Positions 10,130 to 18,546 of a stretch of DNA of 64,000 nt are shown in pieces. The translations under genes were made by a program, and so were the position numbers. The stretch is taken from assembly GCA_020160915.1 (NCBI GenBank), contig JAIUPK010000005.1, positions 1-64,000 of the forward strand, written 5' to 3'. Under the pieces are notes generated by a model. It did not search any database, was not told the DNA's origin, and saw only the letters and a list, made by a program, of their open reading frames with translations. Each line of letters begins with the position of its first letter. The first letter of the stretch is position 1. Source of the DNA: Actinomycetota bacterium (lineage in GTDB: Bacteria > Actinomycetota > Actinomycetes > Actinomycetales > Microbacteriaceae).

Positions 10130-11664
10130 GCGCCGCCGCATCATCCGGTGCCGGGGCCACAACCTCTGAGCTGATCCGTCTCAGCGCCGCCGACCTCGCG
10201 GGCAAGCTCGCCTCGGGTGAGGTGTCGTCCGTGGAGGCAACTCAGGCGCACCTCGACCGTATCGCTGCCGTCGACGGTGACGTGCACGCGTTCCTCCATG
10301 TCTCAGCGGATGCCCTCGCCACCGCCGAGCGTATCGACCAGCAGCGCGCCGCCGGCGACACGCTCGGGCCACTCGCCGGTGTTCCGGTCGCCATCAAGGA
10401 CGTGCTCTGCACGCTCGACATGCCGTCGACTGCGGGGTCCAAGATTCTGCAGGGCTGGATTCCGCCGTACGACGCCACGACCGTCGCGCGCCTGCGCGCC
10501 GCCGGCCTCGTGCCGCTCGGCAAGACGAACATGGACGAGTTCGCGATGGGTTCGTCCACCGAGCACTCGGCTTACGGGCCAACGAAGAACCCCTGGGACC
10601 TCACTCGCATCCCCGGCGGCTCCGGTGGCGGTTCGGCTGCTGCCGTCGCCGCGTTCGAGGCGCCACTGGCGCTCGGCTCCGACACGGGTGGTTCGATCCG
10701 CCAGCCTGCCGCAGTCACCGGCTCGGTCGGCGTCAAGCCCACCTACGGTGGTGTGTCGCGCTACGGGGCGATCGCACTCGCATCCTCTCTCGATCAGGTT
10801 GGCCCCGTCACCCGCACGGTGCTCGACGCCGGCTTGCTGCACGACGTTATCGGCGGTCACGATCCGCGCGACAGCACCAGCCTCAAGGATGTCTGGCCGT
10901 CGTTCGCCGAGGCCGCTCGCGTCGGTGCCCGGGCCGAGTCGCTCAAGGGTCTGCGCGTCGGTGTGATCAAGGAGCTCGACAGCCCCGGCTTCCAGGCCGG
11001 TGTGTCGCAGCGATTCCACGAAGCGCTACAGCTGCTCGAGGCCAATGGCGCGGAGATCGTGGAAGTGTCGGCACCCCACTTCGAGTACGCGGTCGCCGCG
11101 TACTACGTGATTCTGCCGGCCGAGGCATCCAGTAACCTGGCCAAGTTCGACTCGGTGCGCTTCGGCCTACGGGTCAACCCGCCCGGTGGCGGCACCGTCG
11201 AGGATGTCATGGCCGCGACCCGCGAGGCCGGATTCGGTGCCGAGGTGAAGCGTCGCATCATCCTGGGCACCTATGCGCTGTCGGCGGGATACTACGACGC
11301 GTACTACGGTTCGGCACAGAAGGTGCGCACGCTCATTCAGCGCGACTTCGCGGCCGCGTTCGAGAAGGCGGACGTGCTCGTCTCGCCCTCCGCGCCGACG
11401 ACCGCGTTCGAGTTCGGGGCGAAGCTGGCCGATCCGCTCGCGATGTACCTCAACGATGTGACGACGATCCCCGCGAACCTCGCCGGCGTGCCCGGCATGG
11501 GTCTGCCGATCGGACTCGCCCCCGAGGATGGCCTGCCGGTCGGCTTCCAGATCATGGCGCCCGCGCGAGAGGATGCCCGGCTCTACTCGCTCGGAGCAAC
11601 ACTCGAGCGGCTCCTCGAAGACGCGTGGGGTCACACCCTACTGAGCCAGGCGCCGCAGCTGTAG
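10126..11664 (+). CDS. gatA: Asp/Glu-tRNA amidotransferase subunit A
   Basis: A 512-residue amidase-signature enzyme that releases ammonia from glutamine and passes it to GatB for transamidation of mischarged tRNA. The Ser-cisSer-Lys triad is visible: Lys in VAIKDVLC, the glycine/serine-rich stretch [11 protein letters not shown], and the nucleophile in [12 protein letters not shown]. Length is normal for the family. GTG 10126 overlaps the gatC stop and has a strong GGAGGAG ribosome site inside gatC. An array of palindromic-repeat fragments begins eight bases after the stop. Confidence 0.97.
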   Translation: MSAAASSGAGATTSELIRLSAADLAGKLASGEVSSVEATQAHLDRIAAVDGDVHAFLHVSADALATAERIDQQRAAGDTLGPLAGVPVAIKDVLCTLDMPSTAGSKILQGWIPPYDATTVARLRAAGLVPLGKTNMDEFAMGSSTEHSAYGPTKNPWDLTRIPGGSGGGSAAAVAAFEAPLALGSDTGGSIRQPAAVTGSVGVKPTYGGVSRYGAIALASSLDQVGPVTRTVLDAGLLHDVIGGHDPRDSTSLKDVWPSFAEAARVGARAESLKGLRVGVIKELDSPGFQAGVSQRFHEALQLLEANGAEIVEVSAPHFEYAVAAYYVILPAEASSNLAKFDSVRFGLRVNPPGGGTVEDVMAATREAGFGAEVKRRIILGTYALSAGYYDAYYGSAQKVRTLIQRDFAAAFEKADVLVSPSAPTTAFEFGAKLADPLAMYLNDVTTIPANLAGVPGMGLPIGLAPEDGLPVGFQIMAPAREDARLYSLGATLERLLEDAWGHTLLSQAPQL

Positions 11665-11671
11665 CGAGGCT

Positions 11672-11810
11672 GGTCGAGTAGCCGCGCAGCTGTAGTCAGG
11701 CTGGTCGAGTAGCCGCGCCCAGGCCGGTCGAGTAGCCGCGCCCAGGCCGGTCGAGTAGCCGCGTAGCGGCAGTCGGGCCGGTCGAGTAGCCGCGCAGCGG
11801 CGTATCGAGG
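11672..11810. repeat. Five-copy array of the dispersed repeat (copy B)
   Basis: The 15-base unit GGTCGAGTAGCCGCG occurs exactly at 11672, 11703, 11726, 11749 and 11780, so the periods are 31, 23, 23 and 31. Only the last unit is followed by the complementary arm CGTATCGAGG (11801-11810). The array fills the gap between the gatA stop and the convergent CGNR gene. Confidence 0.9.
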
Positions 11811-11822
11811 CCCGCCCGCCGG

Positions 11823-12377
11823 CTACCCCTCCCCGCCCAGCCTTTCCCGGTGGGCGAGCTGGTTCATCCGGTTACCGCATCGCACGCTGCAGAACCGTTT
11901 GGACCCGTTGCGGCTGAGGTCGAGGAGCAATCCTTCACAATCGGGTGCGTCGCACACGCGCATCCGGCCCGTCTCGCCGGTGCGAATCACGTCGACGAGA
12001 GCGAGAGCGACCTCGACTCGCATGCGCTCCGCCAGGGGTGCCTCGGAGTCGGTGGCATGCAAGTGCCAGCCGAAGTGGTCGTGCCTGGTGAGGAACGGCA
12101 GGGCCGAGGCATCCCGGAGCATGGCGTTGACTTCGATGACGGCGTCGTCGGCGTCGAGGGTCCAGATGCGGCGCAGGTGATCGCGGGTTTCTTTGACTTC
12201 GCGTAGTTCTGCGACGTCTCGGTCGAAGCGTCCGGAGTAGGTGACGGCGTCGAGCAGAGCGGTCAGATCGGCGGGCGTCGCCAGCTCGTCGAGCCCGCTG
12301 CGCGAGGCGCTGGGGTGCGTGTTTCCGAGGGTGACCGCGAACTCGAGAGTGTTCTCGGTGTCAGGGGCAAAATGCAA
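11823..12377 (-). CDS. CGNR zinc finger regulator-like protein
   Basis: A 184-residue protein with an N-terminal helical ABATE-like domain and a C-terminal CGNR treble-clef: C-DAPDC...KRFCSVRCGNRMNQLAHR, giving four cysteines around residues 145-170. Members are thought to be stress-linked DNA-binding regulators, but targets are unknown. The start is TTG 12377, supported by AAGGAG five bases upstream; there is no ATG nearby. It is divergent from the DMT transporter with only 38 bases between them, so the two may share control. Confidence 0.87.
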   Translation of the reverse strand: MHFAPDTENTLEFAVTLGNTHPSASRSGLDELATPADLTALLDAVTYSGRFDRDVAELREVKETRDHLRRIWTLDADDAVIEVNAMLRDASALPFLTRHDHFGWHLHATDSEAPLAERMRVEVALALVDVIRTGETGRMRVCDAPDCEGLLLDLSRNGSKRFCSVRCGNRMNQLAHRERLGGEG

Positions 12378-12415
12378 TTTGACTCCTTATTCTCGACGAG
12401 TCTACTGTCGGGACT

Positions 12416-13471
12416 GTGACCCATCGATCCACCACCCGCGGCCTGATTCTGGGCGTGCTCGCATCGATGTCGTTCGGTACCTCGGGGGCGTTCATCAAGC
12501 CGCTTCTCGAGGGTGGGTGGTCGCCGGCAGCGGCGGTCACGATCCGGGCGGGGATAGCGGGTCTGGTGCTTCTGCCCATCGCCGTCATCGCCCTCCGTGG
12601 ACGCTGGGCGGCGCTCTGGCGCGCACGCTGGCGCGTGATCGGGATGGGGTTGATCGGGGTCGCGGGCACGCAGCTCGCCTACTTCGCGGCCATCTCCCGC
12701 ATCCCGGTGAGCACGTCCCTGCTGATCGAGTATCTGGCGCCCCTCATCTTGGTGGCGATCGTGTGGATTCGCACGCGCCGCACTCCTCGTGCCGTGGTGC
12801 TGATTGGTTCGGTGCTGGCCGTCGGTGGTCTGGTGCTCATCATCGGCCCGGGGGCGATTGCGGCAACCGACGGGCTGGGCATTGTGTTCGCGCTGATCGC
12901 GATGCTCGGTGTGGTCGGGTACTACCTGATCGCCGCCCGGCCCAGTAACGGGCTGCCGACGGTCGCGTTCGCCGCGTCGGGTCTGCTTCTGGGCTCTCTG
13001 ACGTTGGGGGTGATCGGTGGTCTGGGCCTCCTTCCGCTGGCCGCCGATTTCGGGACCGTGCCGATGGGCGGGGCCGAGGTGCCGTGGTGGGTGCCGCTGA
13101 GTTTCGTTGCGCTGGTGGGTACGGCCTTCGCGTATGTGGCGAGTATCGCGGCATCCGAGATGCTGGGTTCGCGCCTGATGTCGTTCGTCGGACTGCTCGA
13201 GGTTGTCTTCGCGGGGCTTTTCGCGTGGCTGCTGATCGGGGAGAACATCTCGCTGGTGCAGGGACTGGGCGGGCTGCTGATCCTGGGTGGCATCGCGTTG
13301 GTGCGAATGGAGCGCGAGGCCGACGCGCCGCTCGAGCCGGGCTCGGTGGACGAGGGCGCGGGGTTGGTCTCGATACGCGGCGATGCCGCTACTCGACCGG
13401 CGGCGGGTGCGTCGGCCGGTACTCGACCGGCGGACTCTGGTGCCGCCTCTACTCCGCCCGCGCAGCCGTAG
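12416..13471 (+). CDS. EamA/DMT-family transporter
   Basis: A 351-residue membrane protein with about ten transmembrane helices in two EamA repeats (for example SFGTSGAFIKPLL in the first, GTAFAYVASIAASEMLGSR in the second). Such proteins export amino acids or other metabolites. GTG 12416 has TACTGT seven bases upstream. The last ~35 residues are not part of the fold: from VSIRGDAATRPA onward the codons are those of the dispersed palindromic repeat, and the frame runs on until it overlaps the 3' end of the convergent HNH gene by 23 bases. The original stop was probably lost when the repeat arrived. Confidence 0.88.
   Translation: MTHRSTTRGLILGVLASMSFGTSGAFIKPLLEGGWSPAAAVTIRAGIAGLVLLPIAVIALRGRWAALWRARWRVIGMGLIGVAGTQLAYFAAISRIPVSTSLLIEYLAPLILVAIVWIRTRRTPRAVVLIGSVLAVGGLVLIIGPGAIAATDGLGIVFALIAMLGVVGYYLIAARPSNGLPTVAFAASGLLLGSLTLGVIGGLGLLPLAADFGTVPMGGAEVPWWVPLSFVALVGTAFAYVASIAASEMLGSRLMSFVGLLEVVFAGLFAWLLIGENISLVQGLGGLLILGGIALVRMEREADAPLEPGSVDEGAGLVSIRGDAATRPAAGASAGTRPADSGAASTPPAQP
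13366..13430. repeat. Dispersed palindromic repeat inside the DMT 3' end (copy C)
   Basis: A full copy (13366-13400) begins GGTCTCGATACGCGGCGATG and ends CTACTCGACCGG, with the stem GCGGC/GCCGC around GAT. A partial second copy, GGTACTCGACCGG, is at 13418-13430. It is translated as the C-terminal tail of the transporter. Confidence 0.85.
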
Positions 13472-14852
13472 CCATCGCCCTGCGGGCCGCCGCGCTCTTG
13501 ACGGGCATCGGTATTCTTCGCTGCTGCGGGTCGATCTCGGGCGGCGGAATCAGCCAATAGCTCGCCTTTTCGCGTTCGATCTCCCACCCGTTGTTGTGAA
13601 GCAGCAGGTGATGGTGTCGGCAGAGCAGGATGCCAGCCTCGATGTCGGTGCGCCCACCATCCCGGGCCCAATGATCGATGTGGTGGGCCTCGCACCAGCT
13701 GGGCGGGCGATCGCACTCGCCCCAGCGACATCCGCCGTCACGGACGCCGAGGCCCGTGCGCTGGCGTCCTCGGAAGAGTCGATCTTCCCGGCCCACATTC
13801 ACCACCTGGCCGTCTGTGTCGAAGTGCACCGGCACCACGCCCGACTCGCAGATATGGCGCTCGACCGTCGCGATGCTGACGGGTTCGGTTTGGCCCTCGA
13901 TGAAGCCCAGGCCGGCACGGGCGCGCAGGTCGTGGTCAGTGACGAGTACCTGCACCGCGGGACCGCGGCCACCCACGAGAGCATTCGGGCCCGTGAGGGC
14001 TCCGAGGTGCACGAGCTGAACGAACGCGTCGAGGGCGAGCTGCTCCGTGGTGCGGAGGTCGTGCGTGAGGTCGGCACGCGCGGCCTCGTCCGGGTCGACG
14101 AAACGGGGGCCGCCACGCCGCGGCGACGTGATGCCGTCGAAGACTGACGTGACGGTGGCCGCGGACTCGGGGTCGAGGAGGGCGGTGAGCCGCGTCATCC
14201 CGTCGGCCTGGCGGTGGAGGGTAAGTGACCGGCGCTCGCGTAGGGCAGCCTCTCGCTCGATGACCAGTGCGAGATCGAGGGCGAGCCGTTCCTCGCGGGC
14301 GCGCACGGCCAGAGCCTCGACTGTCAGCCCCGCAGCCACCGCCACGAGCGCCGACGCGGCAAGCGCGAGCGCATCCGACGGCACCTCCTCCGTGGGGGTG
14401 CCGAGCCCGGCGCGGATGGCTTCGGCCGCGTCGAGCGAGAGGGTTCCCGCGGCGACGGCGGCAGCGACATCCGCGAGCCAGGGTGCACGGTCGGGCGCCG
14501 GGGGAGCCGACGGCAGCAGCGACCCGACTCGAACAAGCGACGTGGCGCGAGCCTTGGTCGCTCCGGTCATTCGCTGCACGAGGCGCTCAGGGGTGCGATC
14601 GCCGAGGCGCTGAGCGAGTCCGGCGTGGCCTAGGTCGGGGCGCGAGCGGTGGCGCACCTCCGCGGCGATCGCGGCCGAGGCTGCGGTGACGCGCCGCTCC
14701 ACCTCGGCCAGAAGGCGCTGCCGATCGAGGAGGTCGGTGTCGCTGAGGGCGCCGGTCGCGGGTGGGGAGTACGGAGCATCCAGCTCGATGAGGGCACCCA
14801 GAAGCGTCGCGGCGTCGGCGGGAGCCGGGGCGAGTGCGGTGCTGGGGGCCAT
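13449..14852 (-). CDS. DUF222 / HNH endonuclease (13E12-repeat type)
   Basis: A 467-residue protein with an N-terminal DUF222 domain and a C-terminal HNH nuclease: CRWGECDRP, then CEAHHIDHW, then CRHHHLLLHNNGW, which supplies the His/Asn/His metal site and two zinc cysteine pairs. The family is the multi-copy 13E12-repeat group of actinobacteria, whose mycobacterial members are partly LexA-controlled. ATG 14852 has GAGAAT six bases upstream, and a LexA-type SOS box lies just before that hexamer. A DNA-damage-induced nuclease is the natural inference. Biological substrate unknown. Confidence 0.92.
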   Translation of the reverse strand: MAPSTALAPAPADAATLLGALIELDAPYSPPATGALSDTDLLDRQRLLAEVERRVTAASAAIAAEVRHRSRPDLGHAGLAQRLGDRTPERLVQRMTGATKARATSLVRVGSLLPSAPPAPDRAPWLADVAAAVAAGTLSLDAAEAIRAGLGTPTEEVPSDALALAASALVAVAAGLTVEALAVRAREERLALDLALVIEREAALRERRSLTLHRQADGMTRLTALLDPESAATVTSVFDGITSPRRGGPRFVDPDEAARADLTHDLRTTEQLALDAFVQLVHLGALTGPNALVGGRGPAVQVLVTDHDLRARAGLGFIEGQTEPVSIATVERHICESGVVPVHFDTDGQVVNVGREDRLFRGRQRTGLGVRDGGCRWGECDRPPSWCEAHHIDHWARDGGRTDIEAGILLCRHHHLLLHNNGWEIEREKASYWLIPPPEIDPQQRRIPMPVKSAAARRAMATAARAE

Positions 14853-14871
14853 GGGTCAATTCTCCCAGAGT

Positions 14872-14887
14872 TAGAACAAATGTTCGA
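14872..14887 (-). promoter_or_regulatory. LexA SOS box upstream of the HNH gene
   Basis: TAGAACAAATGTTCGA differs by one base from the actinobacterial SOS consensus TCGAAC-N4-GTTCGA. It sits 20 bases before the start codon and just upstream of the predicted -10, a repressing position. Confidence 0.75.
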
Positions 14888-14935
14888 GTAGAAGATCTTT
14901 CGCCGGAAGAGGCTGTGGAGGAGAGGAGCGTGGAG

Positions 14936-14970
14936 GAGAGGAGAGGAGAGGAGAGGAGAGGAGAGGAGAG
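14936..14970 (+). repeat. (GAGAG)7 purine tract
   Basis: Seven perfect GAGAG units, flanked by near-repeats (GGAGGAGAGG before, AGGCAGGCAGG after). It lies in the noncoding gap between the HNH gene and gatB and is a good candidate for slippage. Confidence 0.9.
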
Positions 14971-14989
14971 GAGGGCAAGCAGGCAGGCA

Positions 14990-15110
14990 GGTTTCGATAC
15001 GCGCCTTCGGCGCTACTCAACCGGCCGTGAGGGTTTCGATACGCGCCTTCGGCGCTACTCAACCGGCCGTGAGGGTTTCGATACGCCCGCTGCGCGAGCT
15101 ACTCAACCGG
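14990..15110. repeat. 42-bp tandem array of the dispersed repeat (copy D)
   Basis: Two identical 42-bp units (14990-15031 and 15032-15073) starting GGTTTCGATACGCGCC, each with the stem GCGCC-TTC-GGCGC and ending CTACTCAACCGG plus a CCGTGAG spacer. A third, diverged unit (15074-15110) has the stem region CGCTGCGCGAG instead. The array ends nine bases before the gatB -10 element. Confidence 0.92.
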
Positions 15111-15118
15111 CCTCCCCG

Positions 15119-15124
15119 TAGAAT
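15119..15124 (+). promoter_or_regulatory. -10 element of gatB (leaderless)
   Basis: TAGAAT six bases before ATG 15131. The upstream -35 region would fall inside the repeat array. Confidence 0.65.
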
Positions 15125-15130
15125 CGAACA

Positions 15131-16645
15131 ATGGCCAAGCCCGCACTCATGGACTACGACAAGGCTCTCGAACTGTTCGAGCCGGTGCTCGGATTCGAGG
15201 TGCACGTCGAGCTCAACACCCAGACGAAGATGTTCTCCGACGCGCCCAACCCTGCCGCGCTCGGCAACGTGCACGCCGAGCCGAACACGTACATCACCCC
15301 CGTCGACCTGGGCCTGCCCGGCAGCCTGCCCGTCGTCAACGAGCAGGCGGTCAAGTACTCGATCAGCCTGGGCCTCGCGCTCGGCTGCGAGATCGCGCCG
15401 ACGAGCCGCTTCGCGCGCAAGAACTACTTCTATCCGGACCTCGCCAAGAACTACCAGATCAGCCAGTACGACGAGCCGATCGCCTTCGACGGCAGCGTCG
15501 ACATCGAGCTGCCCAACGGTCGCCAGATCACGGTTCCGATCGAGCGCGCCCACATGGAGGAGGATGCCGGCAAGCTCACGCACGTGGGTGGCGCGACCGG
15601 TCGCATCCAGGGTGCTGAGTACAGCCTCGTCGACTACAACCGTGCCGGTGTTCCGCTGGTCGAGATCGTCACCAAGATGATCGAGGGCGCCGAAGCGGAT
15701 GCCCCGGAGGTCGGTAAGGCGTACGTCGCCGCCATCCGTGACATCGTCGTCGCGCTCGGCATCAGCGAGGCGAAGATGGAACGCGGCAACCTGCGCTGCG
15801 ACGCCAACATCTCCCTGCGCCGTCGCGGCAGCGACACGCTCGGCACGCGCACCGAGACCAAGAATGTCAACAGTCTGCGCTCGGTCGAGCGTGCGATCCG
15901 TTACGAGATCCAGCGGCAGGCCGCGATTCTCGAGGCGGGCGGCACGATCACGCAGGAGACCCGTCACTGGCACGAGGACACGGGCGTGACATCCGCCGGA
16001 CGTCCCAAGAGCGACGCCGATGACTACCGGTACTTCCCCGAGCCTGACCTCCTTCCTGTCGAACCGTCGGCTGAGCTCATCGCCGAACTGCGGGCCGCCC
16101 TGCCTGAGGCGCCAGCGCTCCGTCGCAAGAGGCTACAGGCGGCGTGGGGCTTCACCGACCTCGAGTTCCAGGATGTGGTGAACTCCGGCCTGCTCGTCGA
16201 GGTGGAGGAGACGGTGGCGGCGGGCGCGAGCCCCGCGGCGGCCAGGAAGTGGTGGACGGGCGAGATCGCGCGGCTTGCGAACGCGGCATCCGTCGACCCG
16301 TCGACCCTGGTATCGCCCAAGCACGTCGCGGAGCTCGCGCTGCTGATCGACATGGGCAGCCTCACCGACCGCCTCGCCCGCCAGGTGCTCGAGGGCGTCA
16401 TCGCCGGCGAGGGAACCCCCGCCGAGGTCGTGCAGTCGCGTGGCCTGACTGTGGTGTCGGATGACTCCGCGCTCATCGCCGCGATCGACGAGGCTCTGGC
16501 CGCTCAGCCCGACGTGCTCGAGAAGATCCGCGAGGGCAAGGTGCAGGCCGCCGGCGCCGTGATCGGAGCGGTGATGAAGGCGATGCAGGGCAAGGCGGAT
16601 GCTGCGCGGGTGCGCGAGCTGGTGTTGGAGCGGGCGGGCCAGTAG
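15131..16645 (+). CDS. gatB: Asp/Glu-tRNA amidotransferase subunit B
   Basis: A 504-residue kinase/transamidase subunit that activates the tRNA-bound Glu or Asp with ATP and adds ammonia from GatA. The N-terminal catalytic region shows [17 protein letters not shown], the GatB signature near [10 protein letters not shown], and [16 protein letters not shown]; the C-terminal helical YqeY-like tail (about residues 355-502) ends in [18 protein letters not shown]. The length is normal. ATG 15131 follows a leaderless -10. It ends one base before the convergent nucleotidyltransferase gene. gatC and gatA are 3.5 kb upstream on the same strand, separated by CGNR, DMT and HNH genes. Confidence 0.97.
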   Translation: MAKPALMDYDKALELFEPVLGFEVHVELNTQTKMFSDAPNPAALGNVHAEPNTYITPVDLGLPGSLPVVNEQAVKYSISLGLALGCEIAPTSRFARKNYFYPDLAKNYQISQYDEPIAFDGSVDIELPNGRQITVPIERAHMEEDAGKLTHVGGATGRIQGAEYSLVDYNRAGVPLVEIVTKMIEGAEADAPEVGKAYVAAIRDIVVALGISEAKMERGNLRCDANISLRRRGSDTLGTRTETKNVNSLRSVERAIRYEIQRQAAILEAGGTITQETRHWHEDTGVTSAGRPKSDADDYRYFPEPDLLPVEPSAELIAELRAALPEAPALRRKRLQAAWGFTDLEFQDVVNSGLLVEVEETVAAGASPAAARKWWTGEIARLANAASVDPSTLVSPKHVAELALLIDMGSLTDRLARQVLEGVIAGEGTPAEVVQSRGLTVVSDDSALIAAIDEALAAQPDVLEKIREGKVQAAGAVIGAVMKAMQGKADAARVRELVLERAGQ

Positions 16646-16646
16646 C

Positions 16647-17207
16647 TCAGCTAAAGTCGGGCCGGGCCGGTTCATCCGGAACCGCGGGCAATCCTTGGGC
16701 GAAGATCGCATCGAGCATCCGCGTCGCCTTGTCCGGCAGCACTTCGCCTGGGTAGTACGTCTCGTAGAGTTCAGCCGCATCGGCGGGCCCATCAACGCCG
16801 CAGATTGCGAGCAGGTTGGCGATATCGTCGTCATCGCGGCCCGCGCGACTCGCACGCAGTTTCATCGCCAGAAGAGTCGCCGCTGAGGCGACCCAGACGC
16901 TCACGTCGTCCTCCGCGTACAGCGGCTCCCAGCCAGCATCCGTGGCGATCGGTATGAAGTGCGCGGCCTTGGCATTGAGCCAGTCCGCGGGCCATCCGTT
17001 GGCTTCAGCGACTTCCGCTGCCACAGTCAGCGTCTGCTCCGCCGGGTGCAGCTTCGCGTCGATATCTTCGGTGGTCCGCCGTTCGAAGTAGCGCAGCGAG
17101 AGTGCTGCGCCGCCGATGATCCGGATGCCCGCCGGCTCGCCGCGCTCGCGCAAACGCACGACGACTTCGCGAAGCCCGCGGATCAGGTCATCGCGATCGA
17201 GACTCAT
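16647..17207 (-). CDS. Nucleotidyltransferase, putative toxin (AbiEii/MenT-like, DUF6036 type)
   Basis: A 186-residue protein with a minimal nucleotidyltransferase fold: GGAALSLRYFERRTTEDID puts the glycine pair at 32-33 and the metal-binding pair at Asp48 and Asp50, and LLAMKLRASRAGRDDDD gives Lys116 and a later acidic cluster (125-128), as in AbiEii/MenT toxins that modify tRNA ends. Its start overlaps the stop of the upstream XRE gene by one base (TGATG), so the pair is coupled, regulator first. An antitoxin-then-toxin order fits. That it is a toxin is inference; other roles of such nucleotidyltransferases are possible. Confidence 0.8.
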   Translation of the reverse strand: MSLDRDDLIRGLREVVVRLRERGEPAGIRIIGGAALSLRYFERRTTEDIDAKLHPAEQTLTVAAEVAEANGWPADWLNAKAAHFIPIATDAGWEPLYAEDDVSVWVASAATLLAMKLRASRAGRDDDDIANLLAICGVDGPADAAELYETYYPGEVLPDKATRMLDAIFAQGLPAVPDEPARPDFS

Positions 17208-17782
17208 CAGTAGCTCGTGAGGGTCTCTTCGTCGATGAGCACGCCCCGGTCGAGAAACGCTTTCGGTACTCGCTGCCGGTCGACCGGCACGACGTAGCGA
17301 CCGGCGCTGAAGGTCCAGGACTTACGCAACGCACGTGAGGGTTCGCGAGTCCAGGCGGGCACAGGTAGCCCTTCTTCCTGCAACCGGAAGTCGACCAGCC
17401 CGGCAAGTGCGGCGTCCCAGTGCTTCACTCCGGTGGGCGCTGGCTCGGCGATCGCGAGTGCAAATCGCACCTCGTTGTGCTCGGCCGCGAGGTTGTCATT
17501 CAGCTGGATGAAGTGCCGCAGCGCGCTCGCAGAATCAGCACCGGCCAGAGCGTCAGCAATCCGCTCCCCAATGGTGGCCGCGTCTGCACGGCGGGTGGGA
17601 ATGCTCACCAACGAGCGTCCAGTTGCCGCCAATAGGCGCTCCAAAGTGGCGACCGTAGGGATCCGGTCGCCACTTTCAATGAGCGAGAGGGATGACGCGG
17701 CAATCCCCGAACGCTCACCGAGCGTCTTCTGGCTCAACCGACTGGCGCGTCGGGAGCTGCGAACAAGAGTCTCTGCGGACAC
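17207..17782 (-). CDS. XRE-family HTH regulator, putative antitoxin
   Basis: A 191-residue protein. An XRE helix-turn-helix covers about residues 5-58 (LSQKTLGERSGIAASSLSLIESG). The C-terminal ~110 residues form a separate domain, with WDAALAGLVDFRLQEEGLPVPAW and RKSWTFSAGRYVVP, which I do not recognise by name. GTG 17782 is preferred to GTG 17791 because GAGG (17794-17791) would be its ribosome site, eight bases upstream. A consensus TATAAT -10 (complement of 17814-17819) and a perfect inverted repeat overlap the promoter. It probably represses its own operon and neutralises the nucleotidyltransferase. Confidence 0.82.
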   Translation of the reverse strand: MSAETLVRSSRRASRLSQKTLGERSGIAASSLSLIESGDRIPTVATLERLLAATGRSLVSIPTRRADAATIGERIADALAGADSASALRHFIQLNDNLAAEHNEVRFALAIAEPAPTGVKHWDAALAGLVDFRLQEEGLPVPAWTREPSRALRKSWTFSAGRYVVPVDRQRVPKAFLDRGVLIDEETLTSY

Positions 17783-17797
17783 ATGAATCACCTCAAT

Positions 17798-17817
17798 TAA
17801 TTACTAGAAAGTAATTA
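17798..17817. promoter_or_regulatory. Inverted repeat in the XRE/nucleotidyltransferase promoter
   Basis: Perfect 8-bp arms TAATTACT and AGTAATTA with a 4-base spacer, overlapping the TATAAT -10 of the operon. The AT-rich content stands out from the GC-rich surroundings. Likely autoregulatory operator. Confidence 0.8.
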
Positions 17818-17867
17818 TAGAGCTTCAAACAAGAATGTGGAGGCTTTCGAGGAGACCCCACACCCAA

Positions 17868-18254
17868 CTACACCAACTCCACCGGCGCCCCATACGCCGC
17901 AACCATCTGGTCGGCTGTGAGCAGCACGATCCCCTCCTCGCGCGCCTGCGCGACCTGGATCCGGTCGAACGGATCCTTGTGCAGCGGCGGGAGGTCGGAG
18001 ACGGCGAGCGCGTGGTCGCTCGTGATCGGTAGTTCGTGGGCGCCGTTGGTGATGAGTCCGCGGCGCAGGAGCCGGGCATCCACCGAGAAATCGGAGCGAC
18101 CCAGCGTCGATTTGATGGTGATCTCCCAGATCGCAGCCGCGCTGAAGAGGAACTCGTTCGCGTCGTCGGCTAGCAGCGTCCGCGCGGCATCGCTCAAGCG
18201 ATTGGAGTCGGCCGCGGCCCAGAGGATCAGCTGGGTGTCGAGCAGGTAGATCAC
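17868..18254 (-). CDS. PIN-domain toxin (VapC family)
   Basis: A 128-residue PIN ribonuclease. The acidic metal-binding residues are visible: Asp6 (LLDTQ), Glu44 (IWEI), Asp94/Asp97 (KDPFDR) and Asp115 (TADQ). The HKDPFDRI segment places it in the branch that pairs with Phd/YefM-type antitoxins. Such toxins cleave RNA when freed from the antitoxin. Its ATG overlaps the stop of the upstream antitoxin gene by four bases, the usual arrangement. Confidence 0.92.
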   Translation of the reverse strand: MIYLLDTQLILWAAADSNRLSDAARTLLADDANEFLFSAAAIWEITIKSTLGRSDFSVDARLLRRGLITNGAHELPITSDHALAVSDLPPLHKDPFDRIQVAQAREEGIVLLTADQMVAAYGAPVELV

Positions 18255-18511
18255 CGGGATGCCGCGGGTCCCGCGCCCTCGAACTGTGCGGCGAGTTCGT
18301 CGCCGCCCATCCGGTCGAAGTCGTCGGGGATGCGAATTCGACCGCTCATGAAGCCGACAAGGCTGCGCGGCCGGGGCGGTTCCGCGTCGAGGGGCACCAG
18401 ACGGGCAACAGGCGAGCCGGCCTTCGCAATCACGACGGACTCGCCCTCAGCTACGTCGTCGACGAGACGCGAGAAGTGGGTCTTGGCATCGTGGATGTTG
18501 ACCGATCGCAT
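18251..18511 (-). CDS. Phd/YefM-type antitoxin
   Basis: An 86-residue protein with the N-terminal DNA-binding part of the Phd/YefM family (VNIHDAKTHFSRLVDDVAEGE, IAKAGSPVARLVPL) and a C-terminal tail that should wrap the PIN toxin encoded next (GRIRIPDDFD). It lies first in the pair, with an inverted repeat 14 bases upstream of its start for autoregulation. Confidence 0.92.
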   Translation of the reverse strand: MRSVNIHDAKTHFSRLVDDVAEGESVVIAKAGSPVARLVPLDAEPPRPRSLVGFMSGRIRIPDDFDRMGGDELAAQFEGAGPAASR

Positions 18512-18524
18512 GCCTCAAGGATAG

Positions 18525-18546
18525 TGGACTAGGTATGGTTAGTCCA
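18525..18546. promoter_or_regulatory. Inverted repeat, Phd operator candidate
   Basis: TGGACTA and TAGTCCA, perfect 7-bp arms with an 8-base spacer, directly upstream of the Phd-like antitoxin gene. Confidence 0.75.

Noticed and set aside
11672-11810. Possible small CRISPR array
   Set aside because: The repeat unit is only 15 bases, the intervening sequences are short, of two sizes and similar to each other, and no cas genes are present. It belongs to the dispersed palindromic repeat.
15111-15130. A tRNA or small RNA gene in the repeat-rich gap before gatB
   Set aside because: The stems come from the palindromic repeat, and no cloverleaf or CCA-compatible acceptor could be formed.
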